Origin: Symbiodinium natans
Lineage: Eukaryota > Sar > Dinophyceae > Suessiales > Symbiodiniaceae
Assembly: GCA_905221605.1 (NCBI GenBank)
Contig: CAJNDS010002790.1
Location: 329,501-393,500 of the forward strand
Direction: 5' to 3'
DNA length: 64,000 bases
Part shown: in pieces, positions 63,101 to 64,000 of the stretch
Numbering within the stretch: the stretch's first letter is position 1
Layout: each line of letters starts with the position of its first letter
The notes under the pieces: generated by a model
Told to the model about the DNA's origin: nothing
Seen by the model: the letters and a program-made list of their open reading frames with translations, nothing else
Databases searched by the model: none
Translations under genes and position numbers: made by a program

Positions 63101-64000
63101 TTCGCGCTCTCTGGTTCTTATCATCTCGTGAAGACGGTCTTCCTCTGTCCGTATCTTTGTGACTCCATTTGCAATTCTTTCCTGCTGTGCATCCTCCTCC
63201 GAAGTGAAATTTGCAACGAATCTTCGCCTTCTCCTTGTCGGTCAGCGATCGTGATGATGAAGGAGATCGGGATCGTTCTTTGCCTTTACCTTTCCCCTTC
63301 TTCTTGTCCTTTTCGTGTGCCTTTGCTTTACTCTTTGGGAGTACAGGCGCAGCATCCGCAGCTTCTTTGTCCTTGCCTCTCTCATTCGTCTTCTTCTTCT
63401 TGTCCTTGTCAGGCGCGGATGAGGGAGGCCCTTTGGGATCGGGCCTAGCTGGTGCAGCAAGCAGGTCCTTCCCAGCAACCATCTGGTTCAGACCATGTTG
63501 TGTCTCGTTGAGGTTCTTCTTCTCTCTTCTCCTCTGCACCGCCCGGTCCATGATCCTCAGCAGCATATCATGTGATCTCTCTGGATCGTCATAGCTCTTG
63601 ATGTCATAGTAAAGCTTGAGCTCCATGTTCATCTCGGAGGATCCTGATATCTTCTGGTACAAGATGTCGCGGAGGGCATTCGTGGAAGGTACATCTTCAG
63701 GTCGAATCCGAGAGATGATCTCTAGCCACGTTGCTTTAAATGCGGCAATCTTGTTGTCCCCAGGATACTGCAGTTTGGTCAGGTAATCGATCGTGTAAAC
63801 CATGTCAAGACGATCCCGCGTGCGGAAGCTTTCCATCATCATAGCAATGATCTGTCGTCCCTTCAGAACCTTGTATTCGTTCCCGCGAATGTACGCGTTT
63901 GATTTGAGGTTCACTTCCAAGAACAGATCGGCTGCCTGATCTCCAGCATTCCGTAACATGAGAGTCATCGCACTTGCCAGCTTCACGTCGATGCTTCTGA
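54144..64000 (-). CDS. Retroelement Gag-Pol-like polyprotein, copia order, C-terminally extended; 5' end outside window
   Basis: The frame is open through the window edge (first in-window residues numbered from 63986), giving 3280+ residues. Features in order: Gag-like helices 1-170; basic linker; two CCCH zinc fingers at about 255-275 (CKFHFGGGC, NCKWSH) and 304-323 (CFQWSKNGSC, NCPFKH); retropepsin DTGCGHDLI at about 535; integrase zinc site HLCTH, CDAC at about 764-781; catalytic D in TFDFVD (about 808), D in AYSDCADEF (about 872) and E in NNSLAERTNQF (about 906); acidic linker; reverse transcriptase about 1430-1720 with LLVIYVDDLKLAG at about 1650; RNase H with LYADADYAG (about 1880), STPEAEIVA (about 1925), FYDDNQT (about 1960) and ADIHTKAF (about 2012). 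A 1200-residue extension follows with a methyltransferase-like region at about 2554-2760 (IIEFCCSKDSSLG, ASLPCTGGSNWI, AFELPK, MGVVDKDGIPLLKAWCIATN). The last 500 residues are unassigned. Confidence 0.93.
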   Translation of the reverse strand, partial: RSIDVKLASAMTLMLRNAGDQAADLFLEVNLKSNAYIRGNEYKVLKGRQIIAMMMESFRTRDRLDMVYTIDYLTKLQYPGDNKIAAFKATWLEIISRIRPEDVPSTNALRDILYQKISGSSEMNMELKLYYDIKSYDDPERSHDMLLRIMDRAVQRRREKKNLNETQHGLNQMVAGKDLLAAPARPDPKGPPSSAPDKDKKKKTNERGKDKEAADAAPVLPKSKAKAHEKDKKKGKGKGKERSRSPSSSRSLTDKEKAKIRCKFHFGGGCTAGKNCKWSHKDTDRGRPSSRDDKNQRARSPSSKPSERPCFQWSKNGSCSRENCPFKHDPAKAAPATGETDANAKAKAKAKAKDKKKKPEPAAPAIAIRGLPAVPVLRSLGDGDGDSDDESIDGDAASDCSTDDEIGSYHRDVKDLKVSFERGTKFVSSRPRRSHKDRGFAPRLFTEANLKHENHISEVEYEKHKARARARLMEDMCLGKDGGCIPVRIPGTEKVIVFKFDNKKGKFHERALSVDESRKELMKNPNMCMVQPEFIRRKLKFIMDTGCGHDLISLEKVAKHGIDTAMDCESTSFQTANGVTMTNQTAEFLTKSFKEPIKAHVLENTPSVLSVGKRCMLHGYSFVWPAGRPPFMVNDAGERIQFFVQGDIPYVRVGSKGAKAHEEPEAMEMFRLVQKYKDKVDDDTDDDSTYVAVPGLDDIGEEIPDVASEADEEEDGEVVAGDEVREDEPQAELPVEAEGDAQEIDVEGDESGPDRRAKVGTLKAEANTLAHLCTHRFRNPYCDACVRAKMKHFRTQKGAFKREVNEWGDLVTFDFVDMGKATDKGVGLDDELREILVFRDVATKVVAAYPTISREEGEVVRCMKRFMGKKKVRLAYSDCADEFIAAMNKLKIPLDHSLPGRPMNNSLAERTNQFVITATSTSLLHAGLPANYWPYALNCVTHNLNAEDVDGESAWQRMSGKEFPGKLIPFGAKVYFKPTETREPTYGGKFDPKGIPGIFAGYVLNAGQTWSRKYRVWDMKEFANANFAHDAKVPRKLQIPYITERVIMPDEIAFPLKLEYERMNGTLEGLKEGKDLGGKEIKDKPPGGGDDDDDDDNGDDGGDLPDRQERVKAMEKEMLDYVMENDDIVPDLSEFPDDQPGEPRDGPALESEDAKALRLIGDSILDSAGSVPQSEGVPDVASDPPSSKRETKRGTSLKPVSEPPDGKGEPASSSRGPTGRAIPDIDETDPAFIIAKLKEAGLIGPEPEFWKFGTPGDGRVYINDDGEPCKIDKRGAPFKIGSDGRRLLPSTRPKGKFTPEEWHKLGSEGRKIELKKIKKVEEKEAKKARKKEAKEKKKGKEHKDALVASLEALLPKVVPAEKIDLDFRAGTTTGWTWCEEQVTQIATEMFLDDVLPALPSELAEFGLRAPRMPCVSSTKEKHREKLACAAPCFNAMVTRPVNRKEMYENPKAMEAFMKEWKGLWDQEVFDFSQVREYDDVVREAKKSNAKVHMARVHGLIYEKNYQLKEGDPARKFKGRGVLLGDQVKDQNMEAALFQDLGNSPATFDASRWADFYGCLPGNDVQMADAIQAYIQAKLTGTPCWVELPDEAWHPSVNRRKFRRPVCRLVKALYGHPDAGTMWEQHCHTAVQKMGFAPVGEEWPSLYFHAGMKLLLVIYVDDLKLAGPAENLPKGWNMLRKELRLEEETPLGLYLGCRISKGEAKLHDNTKVRSVTYDMETYLEMTVQKYCETTGFPVDKFKKVPSPSPVEETKNHPARAPCHPGAASHRCQWCGHTMPVDKGGRLLPPPPVPKGPQETELDEADRGTLAPHAASILMKLLYAARICRFDLLRSINNLARRITKWSKKEDAALHHLMCYVHQSKGHKMIGWVGDSMDATSIGLYADADYAGCGESLRSTSGAHMHIQGPHTRFPLAGVSKRQGCASHSTPEAEIVAADYAMSRIGIPAITLWRLIGGKDPNFVFYDDNQTMIGVVRTGKNPTMRRLERSHGICIAWMHEVFQEGYVSLAYEVTAKMAADIHTKAFKDHVSWAHACQLINIMPPTMLSSVEVMDMMKATHQQSADEKGHQHYSFKNEVPCFPYTQTPILPQELCRAGLSSKEGVQETDSTDPILVVKFPRMLRGVPSALRPGKYLRSTWILREGQWHRIEDEVPIPSEPQKFDRYVERAVFQYHFQRGSAATTRVHRTASPAVSASPLPDCSRCRVRDSPALCRQVCDLVVRAAHGGYGGVFRAGSEGMGGDINEIPALESTVVAVARAAKEADFPQSTFVPEFIEVTRAGTGNHEVVFQDKHGKEMFKARSDSLSGAIGFSMTIKASDVENSSPRVWLLVGLEEDNWWQTYAPPDVNVICVPEANARGAYQYCKDIIKWSFKDLRNALFIGAGALNRASWLDVDPRERFYEDRGVVDYPWGEIIDLVFEARQKGATTIVEVPDKPKFRKSAQYKNIVDCMKWERFTIADCCHGRRICVPQGSGAPNIMYVNEATEFLIHGLKAPENMKGVCGMQHHHASREAVETHGDGCGKRTSKVSRLLLKMLSERDARVEDPKACSSVEKLPSGKDRMIIEFCCSKDSSLGKSSSATRGAHVMRVHEALQAQTKACESNILKEAERFRKSNPKCPILVFASLPCTGGSNWIKVNEMGGETEKGKEHRKKFRDLLKALKRLLRKLAVFSPKIAFELPKTCLYWSWPEVQALIKQHSLRVARMDGCMMGVVDKDGIPLLKAWCIATNVSTMLDLKGVTCDNTHEHGTPRGQALREAGNYTPHMAKLLHNAWRDEARNIRRGSAQSVHVAASCVLVHVSLRCSNSQVHHEFQGTCIIVCPTPGIGFGSSDPNPKCSEGFGSAGSDLHLGKGLGSAGPRTSMDGQQQRPIPPHVPWSRPQDLFSLPYQRSSINIPIGNGMTALRTTCHALRSLRGQPLPGRLEQGMVATNANIAAWVEFGVPAILLAAVAAPSSPYGFPEVRVRELFRGVVESLLPARSAESYKTVLSHVTTFIKVVKTAISTDSTRQVLQELLDHVIEIDLFKNIDMFVDVLVQDAEQGRLDPQYPCLTVVTMDGYLDPNVICRTVVTKSPWIYVTRYNDWMRLNSYFRENLPNRREGLPCMLLTQDFWDLLDLIWSMAKQVGYCLRSHNQVAEHTQMNVWDLIEIVVDPPENVSAAVAHAVNSLQGLSVAMHTAHEYLNDSRTVWPSEPSRTTGAELRESLVNATTVVMAPPPTGLGLPASFSHSSWNQLAAEQNVLRAVHDMYRTHRSWMSEITNLRAECYSEGREQPLYLKPDPTGTVFPPA

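Larger units (their letters stand above)
46850..64000 (-). mobile_element. Giant Ty1/copia-class retroelement, two ORFs
   Basis: At least 16.3 kb of minus-strand coding sequence in two nearly contiguous ORFs. The domain order protease, integrase, reverse transcriptase, RNase H in the upstream ORF defines a copia-type element. The block has no telomere-like repeats and no introner-like elements, in contrast to everything to its left. The element's right end, presumably with the 5' LTR and the start of the upstream ORF, lies beyond 64000. The left boundary lies somewhere between 46850 and 47731. Confidence 0.9.

Overview
The window looks like nuclear DNA of a dinoflagellate, probably of the Symbiodiniaceae or Suessiales type. 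The evidence is interstitial TTTAGGG/CCCTAAA telomere-type arrays throughout the left 46.9 kb, a gene-sized locus cut into 30-115 nt exons with mixed GT, GC and GA donors, a nuclear copy of a dinoflagellate-type mitochondrial cox1 fragment, and a giant Ty1/copia-class retroelement. Every multi-exon gene and the retroelement are on the minus strand, as expected for unidirectional dinoflagellate gene arrays.

Layout of the left part (1-46.9 kb, gene order right to left in transcription). 46772-37122 is a HEAT/ARM-repeat protein of unknown identity with about 18 recognisable exons. 35225-34938 holds two or three unassigned exons. 34370-22602 is the N-terminal WD40 half of intraflagellar transport protein IFT122, recovered as 16 small exons in collinear order. 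20637-20410 is a lone plus-strand ORF. 19125-13650 holds exons of an unidentified gene. 12594-6707 is an ankyrin-repeat gene. 6182-5598 is a short exon chain ending in a stop codon. 5010-181 holds further unassigned exons and a truncated LINE tail on the plus strand. Introns are built from telomere-like arrays plus short elements with terminal inverted repeats. At least ten element families recur and several carry the splice sites inside their termini, so they behave as introner-like elements.

Right part (46.9-64 kb). The telomere-like repeats stop abruptly near 46850 and none occur to the window end. This segment is one minus-strand element with two very long ORFs. The upstream ORF (54144 to beyond 64000) has CCCH zinc fingers, retropepsin, integrase, reverse transcriptase and RNase H in Ty1/copia order, then a long C-terminal extension holding a methyltransferase-like domain. 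The downstream ORF (47732-54121) starts 22 nt after the upstream stop and encodes a CCHC knuckle, zinc ribbons and a domain resembling Tpt1/KptA RNA 2'-phosphotransferase.

The two most unusual things are (1) the intron architecture, with donors inside TTTAGGG repeats and exons typically flanked by CCCTAAA on the left and TTTAGGG on the right, and (2) the dicistronic retroelement carrying nucleic-acid-modifying domains. All homology statements are from reading translations by eye and from memory of the families; no searches were run.
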